From JANXQG01 sp963719885 (lineage in GTDB: Bacteria > Planctomycetota > Planctomycetia > Pirellulales > Thermoguttaceae), in the NCBI GenBank assembly GCA_963719885.1, contig CAVRDP010000006.1:335587-399586 (forward strand): a stretch of DNA of 64,000 nt, read 5' to 3'. The position numbers were made by a program, and so were the translations under genes. The notes beneath the pieces are model-generated. The model searched no databases. It saw only the letters and a list, made by a program, of their open reading frames with translations, and was not told the origin of the DNA. This document shows, piece after piece, positions 18,334 to 27,960 of this stretch. Each line of letters begins with the position of its first letter. Position 1 is the stretch's first letter.

Positions 18334-20314
18334 GTGCCCGACGCCAAACAAGTTATTTCCGCCGCGGTCCGCTGGCCTTTCGAGGCCCTGGCCATCGGCT
18401 CGTTGCTGATCGCGCCGTTGGCGGTCTACTTGGTGGCGAATCGAGCGGGCTTCATCGCCGTGGCCGCAACCGCGGCAGTGGTCATGCTCTTCGTCGTACC
18501 GTCCATTCTGGGGGTGATGGCGTTTTGCCGGTTTCCGGTCACGCGGGCCACGGCCCCAATCTGGGCGATGGCGCTCAACAGCACGGCATTGATGGTCGTC
18601 TGCCTGCTGCTTCGCCAGACCATCGGCATCGGGCGGACTTCGCTGCTCGTGGCATGGGTGACCTGGACTCTCGCTCTAACGCTCGTCGCCTGGCGGCCCA
18701 GAGAGTCGCTCGCCCAATTGGCCGATTGGGCACGAGGCTACGGATCTGCCGCGGCCATCGGGCTGGCAACAAGCCTGGCCGGCATATTACTCATGTTCCC
18801 CGAACAATTCCAACAGTGCTTCAACGAAGACGGGACCGAGACCTATGAACTGGCCCAAAGCCTGCACGACCACTTCCTTCCCTATCGTGAGTTGGAAACC
18901 TGGGATCCCATACCGGGCGGGCGGATGGGAACGGTCGTCGTCAATCCGTCGTTGATCAATTCTTATTGGACGCTCGGGCTCTTGACGCTTATCGAACACC
19001 GGGAGGCGGCCACGAGGTTGCCGTTCTGGATCTGGTCGCTGGGCGGGTTCCTCGTCGCGGTGCGGCTTTCCCGACCGTCCATAGAAGCCCGAAGCACAAG
19101 CGAGGAAATCGGTGGCATACCTCGCTCGCGCTTCGGGCTTCTATGGGCCGCCCTGCCCTTAGCCGCCCTGATGTTTTTGGCGGCCGTGAACTTCACCTTT
19201 TATGTTGGCTACGATCGCTATATGTCGGATATTGGCAACCCGGGCGTGACCGATGCCATGTATACGATGTTCCTGCTGATGAGTTACGATGCTCTCGCCC
19301 GAGCGCGCCCGCTGGGCGTGGGCTATTTCGATCCTCATGGCCACGCTAGTGCTTTATGCGGGGCCGGTGATGTTTGTGCTCAGCGTGGGGGCGATGGCGT
19401 TGTGGAAGCCGATTTCCCGCCGGCAAACGCTCCGCTGGGCCGTGACCGCCGGTGGTCTGCTGTTGGCGACGGCGGCTTTTTATGCGATCTGGGGCTGGTG
19501 CGATGGCTCGCTCCGCTACTGGATCGATACGTTCGACCAGGAGTATGTGAACCATTACCTGGCCGACGTTCCCCGCTGGAAATCCGCCCCGCTTTTCCTG
19601 GGATATTTCGTGCTTGGGGCCGGCGGGATTGCGGCCGTGGGAATCGTCGCGGCGTTGCGCCGCGATGCTTGGCAGGGGACCGTGGCCACCGTTACGCTGC
19701 TTTACCTGGCGATCGTCCTTGGCTCGGGTTTCAAGAATTTGCACTGGCTGGCGCCCCTCTGGCCGATCCCGTTGATTCTGTTCCTGCGGGGAGCAGGGAG
19801 CGGGGAGCGTGTGGTCTGGCGAGCGTTGGTTGCGACAGCGTCGATTCTCCTATGCATCGTCGTTTGCTGGCCAAAACAGCGTGTTTGTTTCACGCTCAAC
19901 CGCGAACTCGGGCAGCAAACCACGATCTTGACCGACCGCTATCTCGCGGCGGCTACGTGGGCCCGCGTGCGACTGGTGCTTCGCAATCAACACCTTATGG
20001 GCTGGAACTGCGACGCCTGGACCTGGGTAACCTACTCGGAGATGGCGTCACAGCCGCACGAATTGCGGCCGCTGGTGTTGACCGATGGCGAAGCCCCGGC
20101 ACCCGGATATTGGCTGCTGGCCTCGCATCCGGTTGAGGGCACGGCGACCGTTGTGCGGCTTTATTGCCGCAGTAAGCAGGTTGAAGAGTGGCTGAAAACG
20201 GCCTCGTCGCCGGATCCCGTAGATCGCTATCCCTGGGTTTACCGGCCGCTGGCCACGGGAGATTATTCGCCGCATGACAACCGGATCCAAGACGTGCAGC
20301 GATTGGGTTGGTAA
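18334..20314 (+). CDS. Polytopic membrane protein, GT-C-like (frameshifted)
   Basis: Large membrane protein, about 660 residues when the two frames are joined. The first half has several hydrophobic helices and NEDGTETYELAQSLHDHFLP, a loop with acidic residues like that of GT-C glycosyltransferases; the function is inferred only from this topology. GTG start at 18334. Near 19290-19335 the frame shifts by +1; removal of one base continues into ISILMATLVLYAGPVMFVLS and more helices (SAPLFLGYFVLGAGGIAAVG), ending IQDVQRLGW. A palindromic repeat at 19081-19144 is read in frame inside it (RPSIEARSTSEEIGG). Similar in size and in repeat invasion to the protein at 11913-13838. Confidence 0.65.
19081..19144. 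repeat. ATAGAAGCCCGAAGC palindrome, in frame
   Basis: Arms ATAGAAGCCCGAAGCACAAG (19081 on, to 19105) and CTCGCGCTTCGGGCTTCTAT (ending 19144). This is the same family as the innermost palindrome at 12557-12619. Confidence 0.9.
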
Positions 20315-20332
20315 GAGACGAACGAGAGTCAA

Positions 20333-20410
20333 ATTCTCACGCAAAGCCCCAAAGAAAGCAGGGCAATTGTCATGATCTTCTTTGCGAGCTTTGCGCCTTT
20401 GCGTGAGAAT
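20333..20410. repeat. Palindromic repeat ATTCTCACGCAAAG
   Basis: Arm ATTCTCACGCAAAG (20333-20346) with complement CTTTGCGTGAGAAT (20397-20410). Internal GCAAAG / CTTTGC units make it partly self-similar. It lies between two convergent genes. Confidence 0.85.
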
Positions 20411-20474
20411 CCACCGGGCAAGACTTCGCTTCGGGGCGCGGGTCGTCCAACGGGCGTTCTATTTGCCTTTGCCT

Positions 20475-20684
20475 TCACGGGCTTTTTCCCGGGCGGCGGC
20501 CCAGCGCGAGTCCGAGCATGAGGAGGCCGAAGCCCAACAGCGCCATGCCCCACAAAAAGTTAACGTTGATGCCCAGAGAATGCTCCCGGTACATGGGGCT
20601 CGAATTTGTATAGACGCCGTAGACCATCAACATGGCACCTACCAGCGCGAACATCAGTCCCATCGGCAAACGAAGATCGAGCAT
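20475..20684 (-). CDS. Small two-helix membrane protein linked to the symporter
   Basis: A 69-residue protein with two hydrophobic helices (LPMGLMFALVGAMLMVYGVY and FLWGMALLGFGLLMLGLALG) joined by a polar loop SSPMYREHSLGINVN. The start at 20684 follows GAGG by eight bases and is 30 bases after the symporter stop on the same strand, so the two are probably co-transcribed. Small membrane proteins beside sodium:solute symporters are common. That this one is a subunit or regulator of the transporter is inference. The loop motif HSLGINVN looks too specific to be chance. Confidence 0.7.
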   Translation of the reverse strand: MLDLRLPMGLMFALVGAMLMVYGVYTNSSPMYREHSLGINVNFLWGMALLGFGLLMLGLALGRRPGKSP

Positions 20685-20713
20685 TGCATTACCTCGCAGA
20701 ATTGCAGTCAGCT

Positions 20714-22663
20714 TTACCAGAAGTCGTAGTTCAAGGCCACGCACGCCGCCAGGAGAATTATGCCCAGAACGGCCGGTCGCAAGATCCACCATCCGCCCTC
20801 CTCCGGAAGTTTGGGAGTCAGCGCATAGACGAGGCCTTTCAGTTCCTCGTTATTTTTCGTGCGCTCGGTCACAAAGGATATCCCCAAGGTCAGTGTGAAG
20901 CAGCCAATAAAGGCGAAACTCGCGAGCCAGAAGTTTTGGGCCATGGTCGACGGGAACGTGCAGACCACATGCCCCAACCATCCACCTTTCCCTTCGGCCA
21001 TCGTCAGGCCATGCACCAGGGCCGACGAGCCAATCCCACCCAACAGGCCCAGAAACGCGCCGGTTCCCGTGGTTCCCGACCAGAACATGCCCAGCAAGAA
21101 CGTGGCAAACAGGGGTGCGTTCACGAATCCGAATACCAACTGGATGACGTCCATGGCGTTGTCGTAGTTCTTTGCGAAGTAGGCACAGGCGATGCTCAAC
21201 AAGATGCCCACGACCGTGACTACGCGGCCCATCCACATATAGTGGGCATCGCTCTTGTTGGGCGCGATGTAGGCCTGGTACAAGTCGTAGGTCCAGACCG
21301 TGTTGAAAGCCGTCACGTTGCCTGCCATACCTGACATGAACGATGCCAACAAAGCTGTCAGCGCCAAACCCAGCATCCCAGAAGGACAGTATCGTGTCAC
21401 CAACGAGAGAATTATGTTGTTGTAGTCGTTCTCGGCGACAGCGCCCTGAAGCTGCTTCTGCAACTCGCTCCTGTCAGGTCCGAACTTGCCGGATTCATGC
21501 TTGTAGACGAGGTCATACTTGTAGATGAGCGCCGCGACTTTGGCCTCGTCCAATTTCGCGCCGACGGCCGCGCTGACTAGCTCGAATCCCTGCTTGGCTT
21601 CCATTTTGCCGGCATCGTCGATCGCGGCCAAAATTTTCTCGGACACCTCAACATGCTTTGCCGGAAGCTGATATCCCTTCTGCGGCATAGTTGCCAATGC
21701 CGCGGCCAACATGCCAGGCAGGATGACCAGAATCGGCAGGATCATTTTGGGCACGGCGGCGATCAGTGGCGTGCGGCGGGCAGCCGTCATGTTTCGCGCC
21801 GCCATGGCCCGCTGCACCACGAGGAAGTTCGTACACCAGTAGCCAAACGAAAGGACAAAGCCCAGGCCAAATACCATGGCGAAGACATCCACACCCATGG
21901 GATTATGCGCGGGGCCGGCAATCAACGGCTGCCAGGCACTGGTCCAGGCATTATCGGCAAAGACGTGACCCGATGGCGCGGGCAGTCCGATCTTGCCCGG
22001 ATCCTGAGCGACCACGGCGAGCTGCGACTTGAGGACGTTCCACCCCCCCACGTCTTTCATACCCAAGTAAACCACCGGGGCAAACCCCAGCACGATCATG
22101 AAGAACTGCAAGACCTCGGTATAGATAGCCGACGTCAAGCCGCCCTTGAGCACATAGACCAGCACCACCGCCGAGCAAATCCATAAGCTGATGTGGTAGT
22201 CCCAGCCAAGAAGCTGATGCAACAACCGTGACAGGGCATCCATCGAGATGCCTGAGGCAAAGACCGTCATCGCCGCAAAGCTGATCGAGTTCAGGCAGCG
22301 GGTCCGCTCGTCAAACCGCAGTTTCAGATACTCGGGCACGCTGCGGGCCTTGGAGCCGTAATAGAACGGCATCATGAAGACGGCCAGGAAGACCATGGCG
22401 GGAATCGCTCCGACCCAGTAGAAGTGGCTCGTGGCGACCCCGTATTTCGCTCCGCTGGCGGCCATGCCCACCAACTCCAGTGCGCCCAGGTTCGCGGACA
22501 TGAACGCCAAGCCGGTGATCCAGGCGGGAATGGACCGGCCGGACATGAAGAAATCGGCGCTGCTCTTCATCGAGCGCTTCAGCGCGAATCCGATTCCCAA
22601 GACGAAGATGACGTAGATGGCAAGAATCGCGTAGTCAATAACGCCCAGTTGGCCGACTTGCAT
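20714..22663 (-). CDS. Sodium:solute symporter (SSS family)
   Basis: A 649-residue transporter driven by a sodium gradient, substrate unknown. Many hydrophobic helices. Family landmarks: SADFFMSGRSIPAWITGLAF (the SSS motif before TM2-3), SANLGALELVGMAASGAKYG, and FMSGMAGNVTAFNTVWTYDL with ASFMSGM near the middle. A soluble insertion of about 90 residues (AAIDDAGKMEAKQGFELVSA and onward) interrupts the helices after the loop IPLIAAVPKMILPI. I start at the ATG at 22663, with GGGAGAG upstream. A small membrane protein follows directly. Similar proteins are often annotated as glucose or galactose symporters. Confidence 0.9.
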   Translation of the reverse strand: MQVGQLGVIDYAILAIYVIFVLGIGFALKRSMKSSADFFMSGRSIPAWITGLAFMSANLGALELVGMAASGAKYGVATSHFYWVGAIPAMVFLAVFMMPFYYGSKARSVPEYLKLRFDERTRCLNSISFAAMTVFASGISMDALSRLLHQLLGWDYHISLWICSAVVLVYVLKGGLTSAIYTEVLQFFMIVLGFAPVVYLGMKDVGGWNVLKSQLAVVAQDPGKIGLPAPSGHVFADNAWTSAWQPLIAGPAHNPMGVDVFAMVFGLGFVLSFGYWCTNFLVVQRAMAARNMTAARRTPLIAAVPKMILPILVILPGMLAAALATMPQKGYQLPAKHVEVSEKILAAIDDAGKMEAKQGFELVSAAVGAKLDEAKVAALIYKYDLVYKHESGKFGPDRSELQKQLQGAVAENDYNNIILSLVTRYCPSGMLGLALTALLASFMSGMAGNVTAFNTVWTYDLYQAYIAPNKSDAHYMWMGRVVTVVGILLSIACAYFAKNYDNAMDVIQLVFGFVNAPLFATFLLGMFWSGTTGTGAFLGLLGGIGSSALVHGLTMAEGKGGWLGHVVCTFPSTMAQNFWLASFAFIGCFTLTLGISFVTERTKNNEELKGLVYALTPKLPEEGGWWILRPAVLGIILLAACVALNYDFW

Positions 22664-22753
22664 GGAAAGCTCTCCCAAGGTCGCGTTGGACTCTTTAAGG
22701 ATCGTTATTATGACGCATGGCCGGAGGACTATGCAAGGGTGGTGCGGAAATTT

Positions 22754-24197
22754 CTAACCCAAAATCTCCTCTGCCGCACGCTCCCCGCTGTGGATGCAGT
22801 CCGGCAGGCCGACCCCGCGAAAAGCGCTGCCGGCCATCTTCAAACCGGGCAATTGGGCCAAACGGGCCTCGATCCGGGCCACACGCTCCTGGTGTCCGAC
22901 GTGATACTGGGGCATCGTCCGCGGCCAATGGGCGATGTCGCAAAACACCGGCTCGCCTTCGATATGCAAGAGCGGCCGTAAATGCGCCAGTACCAGCGGC
23001 AAGAGCTCGGCGTCGGGCATTTCCGCCAACTCGGGCCGCCGCGCCCCGCCGACGAAGACCCGCAACAGCGTCTTCCCCGCCGGGGCACGATGCGGATATT
23101 TCTGACTACTGAAGCTACAAGCCAGAATCGGGCTGTTTTCAATCGACGGCACCACGGCCCCCATGCCGTCCAACCGGATGCCCCACCTGCCGCACGTTGT
23201 AACCCAGCGAAACAATCGCCGTGCCCGAATACTCGATTCGTCCCAGTTCCGCCGCCAATTCCGCGTCGATCGGGGCCAGCAACGGGCTGGCACGATGTGC
23301 TGGCACGGCCACGATCAGGGCATCGAATTCCAGGAACTCGCCAGCTCCCGCGGGAAGCAGCCGCCAGACGTTGCCGCTGTGCTCGATCTGTTCGATCGGC
23401 GAATTCAGGCGAATCGATTCCGGCGGCAATCGTGCGGTGATTGCCTCGACCAGCGTGTCGAGCCCCGCGGACAAGGTCACGAACATGCTATATCGAGCGC
23501 CGCTCTCCGCCGACCCCGACCCTGAGTACAGGGTGCCCGACAGAGTACCCGCGCTGGCCCTGTGCTTCATCTGCTGCCGCATGGCGCGGATCAGGCTGCC
23601 GTACTGCTTTTCCATCTCGCGGAAGCGGGAAAGCGTGGCTTTGACGCTCAATTTCTCCATGTCGGCCGCATAGACCGCACTGATCAACGGCTCGACCAAC
23701 CGCTCGAACGTCTCCCGGCCAAGCCGGCGGCGGACGAATTGGGCCATGCTCTCATCATCATCGTCGCGACGAGGAGGGATGAAGTATTCCAGGGCCGCCC
23801 GAAGTTTTCCCAGCGGGCTAAGGATCGGCGTGACGGCCATAGGCCAAAGTTGCGTGGGGGCCATCATCAGGAAACCGTCCGGCAGTCGATGCAACCGGCC
23901 ACGGCGAACGACATACGTGCGGCGACAGTTCGAATTGGTCTGCACGAGCTGGCTCGTCAGACCCAGACGCTGGCAGAGGTCAAGCCCCCAAGGCACCGTG
24001 GTGATAAAATTGTCGGCGCTCTGCTCGACCTGGAAACCGTTGCGATGCACGGTCGAAACGACGCCTCCCAGCCGCGGACCGGCCTCGAAAAGGGTTATTC
24101 GGGACTGGGGGGCCAGTTCCCGGAACCGATGCGCGGCTGCCAAACCGGAGATTCCCCCGCCAATCACGGCGATACGTCGAGCTTCAGGTAAATACAT
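22754..24197 (-). CDS. hemG: Protoporphyrinogen oxidase, HemG/HemY type (frameshifted)
   Basis: FAD enzyme that oxidises protoporphyrinogen IX (or coproporphyrinogen) in haem synthesis. The N-terminus has the dinucleotide-binding motif AVIGGGISGLAAAHRF. Family text includes RLGGVVSTVHRNGFQVEQSA, FITTVPWGLDLCQRLGL and FERLVEPLISAVYAADMEKL. Near 23180 the frame breaks after YNVRQVGHP; removing one G gives LDGMGAVVPSIENSPILACS and then FVGGARRPELAEMPDAELLP, HWPRTMPQYHVGH and GVGLPDCIHSGERAA, the standard C-terminus. The restored protein is about 480 residues, normal length. Start ATG at 24197. Confidence 0.9.
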
Positions 24198-24613
24198 GAT
24201 TCATTATTTTACCCAATCTAAGCCGTTTTTCCCAGCCTAGTTTTTCGCGCCATATTAACCCAAAGCCTAAGCGAGGACAATCTTCTGCCCGCCCCCGCTT
24301 GTGCTTCGCGGTTAGCATTATTGCGCCCCGAATGATCTTGGCTGGTCCGACCGAAAGAACCGAAAAACTTCATCTTGGCTTGATCAAAGGTTTCTGTTAC
24401 GCTTTCCCCCATCGAAGCCACAGCCGCGGATTGGAACCGGCGGGCATCGTGGCGGGCCATGAGGATTCTTGACACGAGCTCTCGTTTTTCGGGGCCTTGA
24501 ACTCTGGAGAATCAACCGTTTTGTCCAGGACTCTGAAACCCGCTGTTAGGGGGATAATTACGTTATCTCAAGTTTCGTTGGGTTGTGACGTGCCGACAAG
24601 GAAGGAGGCCGCC
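24198..24613. other. Divergent intergenic region
   Basis: About 415 bases between hemG (leftward) and rimI (rightward). No hairpin or gene is convincing. Confidence 0.4.
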
Positions 24614-25135
24614 ATGCATTCCGAGCAGAAGCAGGAAATCCGTGTTCACATACGGTGGATGATCCGTCGCGACATGGCCGAAGTCCTGCGAATCGAGCGC
24701 GAAAGTTTCGAATTCCCCTGGGTCGACGAAGATTTCATCCGTTGCCTGCGGCAACGCAACTGCATCGGCATGGTTGCAGAGCATGAGGGCCGCGTTGTCG
24801 GCTTCATGATCTACGAACTGTACCGCACGCGGATTCACGTGTTGAACTTCGCCGTTTCCAAGATCTGCCATCGCCTGGGCGTCGGCAGTCAGATGGTTGC
24901 CAAGCTGATCGCCAAGCTCTCGGTACAGCGACGCAGCCGCATCGTATTGGAAGTTCGTGAGACCAACGTGGGAGCCCAGTTGTTCTTCCGCGAAAACGGC
25001 TTCCGGGCAATTTCCATATTGCACAAGTTCTACGACGACACGCCCGAGGACGCCTATTTGATGCAGTATCGCTACCGCATGGAAAAGCCGGCCGTGGCCG
25101 AGTCGCCCGACCGAATTAGTCGCCGGGCCGCCTAG
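24614..25135 (+). CDS. rimI: GNAT acetyltransferase, RimI-like
   Basis: N-terminal acetyltransferase of the RimI type, which acetylates the N-terminal alanine of ribosomal protein S18 in E. coli. 173 residues. Motif A is HRLGVGSQMVAKLIAKL (acetyl-CoA pyrophosphate binding), followed by VLEVRETNVGAQLFFRENGF, the typical RimI motif B. Start ATG at 24614, with AAGGAGG seven bases upstream. No tsaB or tsaD next to it, unlike many genomes. A terminator follows at 25176. Other N-acetyltransferase substrates are possible. Confidence 0.85.
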   Translation: MHSEQKQEIRVHIRWMIRRDMAEVLRIERESFEFPWVDEDFIRCLRQRNCIGMVAEHEGRVVGFMIYELYRTRIHVLNFAVSKICHRLGVGSQMVAKLIAKLSVQRRSRIVLEVRETNVGAQLFFRENGFRAISILHKFYDDTPEDAYLMQYRYRMEKPAVAESPDRISRRAA

Positions 25136-25175
25136 GCCGCGGGAGATACGAATCAGGACGAAACGCAATACCGAG

Positions 25176-25204
25176 CCGGGGGCGCACAGTCCCCGGTTTT
25201 TTTT
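25176..25204 (+). terminator. Intrinsic terminator after rimI
   Basis: CCGGGG (25176-25181) pairs with CCCCGG (25191-25196), followed by eight T. Confidence 0.9.
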
Positions 25205-25212
25205 GCGCTCAA

Positions 25213-25274
25213 TGTACGTCAGGCCGACCATGGCGGGCACCATGTACTCATGGTCGTGGTCGGCCTGACGTACA
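25213..25274. repeat. TGTACGTCAGGCCGACCA palindrome with ACCATG core
   Basis: Perfect 18-bp arms TGTACGTCAGGCCGACCA (25213-25230) and its complement (25257-25274). The loop holds a GGGCACCATGTACTCATGGT copy. Related half-copies occur at 33094-33207. Confidence 0.9.
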
Positions 25275-25492
25275 ACCAATTGCGCGTCTGCAAAATAGGT
25301 AATCTGCGGCAATTTTATCGTTTATTCCGATTGTCCGGCCTATGGCCTGTTAAACTTTGTTGCCTACGGGTCCTGTGCTTTAAGTTCCGCTGGTAACGGT
25401 TCCGATGACAATTCTGCCTATACTGCCTGTAACGGTTGTAGCGATTCTAACCGCCAATCAGGCCGCAATTAGCACTTTCAGGGGGGATTGTC

Positions 25493-27010
25493 ATGCGATT
25501 TTTGTTGCACCTTACTGCCGCCGTACTGTTGGTGGCAATTGGGATCGGGGGAATGACCTCCGCTACGGCGGCCGAGCGCAGCGCCCGAGCCATAGCCATG
25601 GGACGCCAGAAAATCCGCGAGGAACTATTCGCCGCTTTGGACAAAGGCTATCTGACGCGGATGGACCAGTACCGCATTTTGCTCCATGCCAAGGAAGTAC
25701 TCACGGACGACGACCTCCACGGCCTGGAGCAGACGCTCGATCGTATTGCCAGAGAACAGGCAACCAGCCGAGTGGCCACCACCACGGTGCGGAGCAAGAC
25801 TCCGGCTCAGCAAGGCGCGGACGATAGCAAGCCAAGAGTGATTACGCGCTCCAGAGACGACGGCAAGCCAGCAGTGATTACGCGCTCCAGAGACGATAGC
25901 AAGCCGAGAGTGATTACGCGCTCCAGAGACGATGACGAGCCAGGAAGGATTGTGCGCTCAAAATACGAGGAGACCCAGGGTACAGAAATGCCGGTCACTG
26001 TCGAGCCGAAGCCGACGAAGGCCAAGGCTTTGCGTGAAGAGCCGTATGTGGAAGAGGTTCCGGCGGGCGCCGGCCAACCATCCCTCCATCTGAACAGCGA
26101 GCATCCGGATTGCGACGATCCGGAAGGCTGCGGGTGTGATTCGGAAGAGTGCTACCCCTGCTTCCGCCGGTTCAATCTCGAAGTCTTCTCATCGGTCGAT
26201 GCGTTTAAGGGCCCCCTCAACGTCGGCAACATCAACGGCAACTTCGGCATGACGCTAGGCGCCAACTCCGCCCTGGCGATCGTTCCCCGTTTCGGCCTGG
26301 CCCTCCAGGCCGGAACCTCCGTGGGGGTCAGCGATCTGAAAGGCACGAACTACCCCGAAAATCCCGAACAAACGAGTGGTTTCACCGCCACAAGCCGCGA
26401 GCAGATTTTCACCACGATCGGCATGTTCCAGCGGATCACGGGCGAGCAAGGCGCCTTTACCTGGGGTTTCGCCTACGATTGGCTCTTCGACAACTACTTT
26501 TCCGATTTCAATTTCGGCCAATGGCGCGTGAAAGCGGCATGGGAGTTCAACCCCTGCAACGAAATCGGCATCCAGGCCTCCTTGCCCGAGCACGGCTCGA
26601 CGGGCTCCATCTATGATTTCACTACCGCTGCCTACGATCAATTTACCTTCAGGCCGATTGCGCAAGGCAGCTTGTACTGGAAACACACGTGGTGCAATGA
26701 TGCCAGTCTGGCCGGCCGGTTGGGCTTGGCCGAGCGACCCGGTTCAATCGTCTTCGGCGCCGACGGCCGGATGCCGCTGACGAAGAACTTGGCGCTGACG
26801 AGCACTTTCAGCTATATTATGCCCAATGCGGCCGCCGGCCCAAACACTAGCTTCGAGGGGAGTGGCCAGGGCCAGGAAATCTGGAATGTCTCGGTCGGCA
26901 TCGAGTTTGTGCTCGGTGGCCGCCGCGGCTGTGGCTGTGCCACCGGTTGCCTGCCGTTCCTGCCGGTGGCTGATAATGGATCGCTGGCCGTCCACCAGAC
27001 TGGTTTGTAA
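25493..27010 (+). CDS. Planctomycete outer-membrane-like protein with 12-residue repeats (DUF6666-like)
   Basis: A 505-residue exported protein, intact. Signal peptide MRFLLHLTAAVLLVAIGIGG, ending near TATAAE. A helical segment of about 80 residues (GMGRQKIREELFAALDK-like) is followed by four copies of a 12-residue repeat (DDSKPRVITRSR), residues 110-157. A Cys-rich segment (CDDPEGCGCDSEECYPCF) precedes a beta-rich domain of about 300 residues typical of planctomycete barrels (FNLEVFSSVDAFKGPLNVGN, GFAYDWLFDNYFSDFNFGQW). The C-terminus has another Cys cluster, RRGCGCATGCLP. Domain name is from memory and uncertain. Function unknown. Confidence 0.75.
   Translation: MRFLLHLTAAVLLVAIGIGGMTSATAAERSARAIAMGRQKIREELFAALDKGYLTRMDQYRILLHAKEVLTDDDLHGLEQTLDRIAREQATSRVATTTVRSKTPAQQGADDSKPRVITRSRDDGKPAVITRSRDDSKPRVITRSRDDDEPGRIVRSKYEETQGTEMPVTVEPKPTKAKALREEPYVEEVPAGAGQPSLHLNSEHPDCDDPEGCGCDSEECYPCFRRFNLEVFSSVDAFKGPLNVGNINGNFGMTLGANSALAIVPRFGLALQAGTSVGVSDLKGTNYPENPEQTSGFTATSREQIFTTIGMFQRITGEQGAFTWGFAYDWLFDNYFSDFNFGQWRVKAAWEFNPCNEIGIQASLPEHGSTGSIYDFTTAAYDQFTFRPIAQGSLYWKHTWCNDASLAGRLGLAERPGSIVFGADGRMPLTKNLALTSTFSYIMPNAAAGPNTSFEGSGQGQEIWNVSVGIEFVLGGRRGCGCATGCLPFLPVADNGSLAVHQTGL
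25820..25963 (+). repeat. Four 36-bp tandem repeats in coding sequence
   Basis: Units start at 25820, 25856, 25892 and 25928. The first three are nearly identical; the fourth has diverged. Copy number could vary between strains without changing the frame. Confidence 0.92.
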
Positions 27011-27022
27011 TCCACCACGCGA

Positions 27023-27746
27023 ATGATCATCGGTTCCATCATGGCGGGTCGAATTGCCGATTGCCGACTGTTCCTTAGCGAGTTTCGACGGAACTTCCGC
27101 ACCACCGGGGCCATCTTGCCCAGCGGACGGCGGCTGTCGGCGGCGCTGGTCCATTTTGTCCGCGACCCGCAAGCGGGTGCCCGGCAAGCGGGTGCCTGGC
27201 AAGCGGGTGCCCGGCAAGCGGGTGCCCCGGCCGATGATCGGCCGCGACGAAATCCTTGAGGTCGGACCCGGCACCGGCGCCGTGACCCGGCACCTGATCC
27301 GCAGGATGCAAAAGACCGATTGCCTCGATCTGGTCGAGTTGAACGAGAACTTTGTCGCTCGCCTCAACGACCTCTTTCGTTCGGATCCCGAGTTCCAGCC
27401 GGTGGCTCAGCGCTGCCGCGTGCTGCACTGCCCGATCGAGGACCTGCCGGCCGACATCGCCTACGATGTGATTGTTTCCGGACTGCCAATGAACAATTTT
27501 GCCGTGGCGGAAGTCGAGCACATTCTCAGCACCCTCCGCCGGCTTGCCGGACCGGGAGCGACGGTTTCGTTCTTCGAGTACATGGGAATCCGGCGGCTCA
27601 AGGCAACCATTAGCGGGAAGGCCGAACGGATTCGACTCCGCGGCATCGGGCACCTTGTCGGCCAACTGCTGGAAGACTGCGAGATCCGCCGCGACGGGAT
27701 CTGGACCAACGTCCCGCCGGCCTACGTGCATCACGTTCGGTTCTGA
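27023..27746 (+). CDS. RsmA/phospholipid N-methyltransferase-like protein (frame change in tandem repeat)
   Basis: Small SAM methyltransferase, related to rRNA adenine dimethylases and to bacterial phospholipid N-methyltransferases. The family start LFLSEFRRNFRTTGAILPSG, then LSAALVHFVRDP, lies in the frame of 27023. The rest, EILEVGPGTGAVTRHLIRRM (SAM motif I) to AYVHHVRF, lies one frame on. The switch is inside four 15/16-bp repeats (27169-27229) whose last unit has an extra C. Without it the frame is continuous. The protein would be about 220 residues. FFEYMGIRRLK favours the phospholipid methyltransferase branch over RsmA. Confidence 0.75.
27169..27229 (+). repeat. Tandem GCAAGCGGGTGCCCG units
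   Basis: Three 15-bp units (27169, 27184, 27199) and one 16-bp unit (27214-27229). The same CAAGCGGGT motif reappears at about 53085-53115 in the VWA gene. Confidence 0.92.
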
Positions 27747-27752
27747 CCATTC

Positions 27753-27941
27753 TCAGCCCTCCGGCGGCGCCGTTGCGGTCGTCGGAGGCACCTGCGGTTG
27801 GAGTTCTCCGCGGCGGACGTGCACTTCCGCCGGGGCCTCGATGCCTACCCGAACTCGATCGCCGTTGACCCGCACGATCGTCAGGACAATCGAGTCTCCC
27901 ACTTGAATTCGCTGACTTTCCTTCCTGGACAACACCAGCAT
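27753..27941 (-). CDS. csrA: Carbon storage regulator CsrA
   Basis: RNA-binding dimer that represses or activates translation at GGA motifs in mRNA leaders. 62 residues. The start MLVLSRKESQRIQVGDSIVL and RVRVGIEAPAEVHVRRGEL match the family very well, including the conserved RNA-contacting Arg in VHVRR. GGAGG lies just before the ATG at 27941. The C-terminal tail QVPPTTATAPPEG is the usual variable end. Its start is 19 bases after the stop of an upstream gene on the same strand, so co-expression is likely. Confidence 0.97.
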   Translation of the reverse strand: MLVLSRKESQRIQVGDSIVLTIVRVNGDRVRVGIEAPAEVHVRRGELQPQVPPTTATAPPEG

Positions 27942-27960
27942 GACGAACCTCCCTGTATTC

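Noticed and set aside
25820..25963. CRISPR-like appearance of 36-bp repeats
   Set aside because: The units are contiguous with no spacers and are read as protein repeats.
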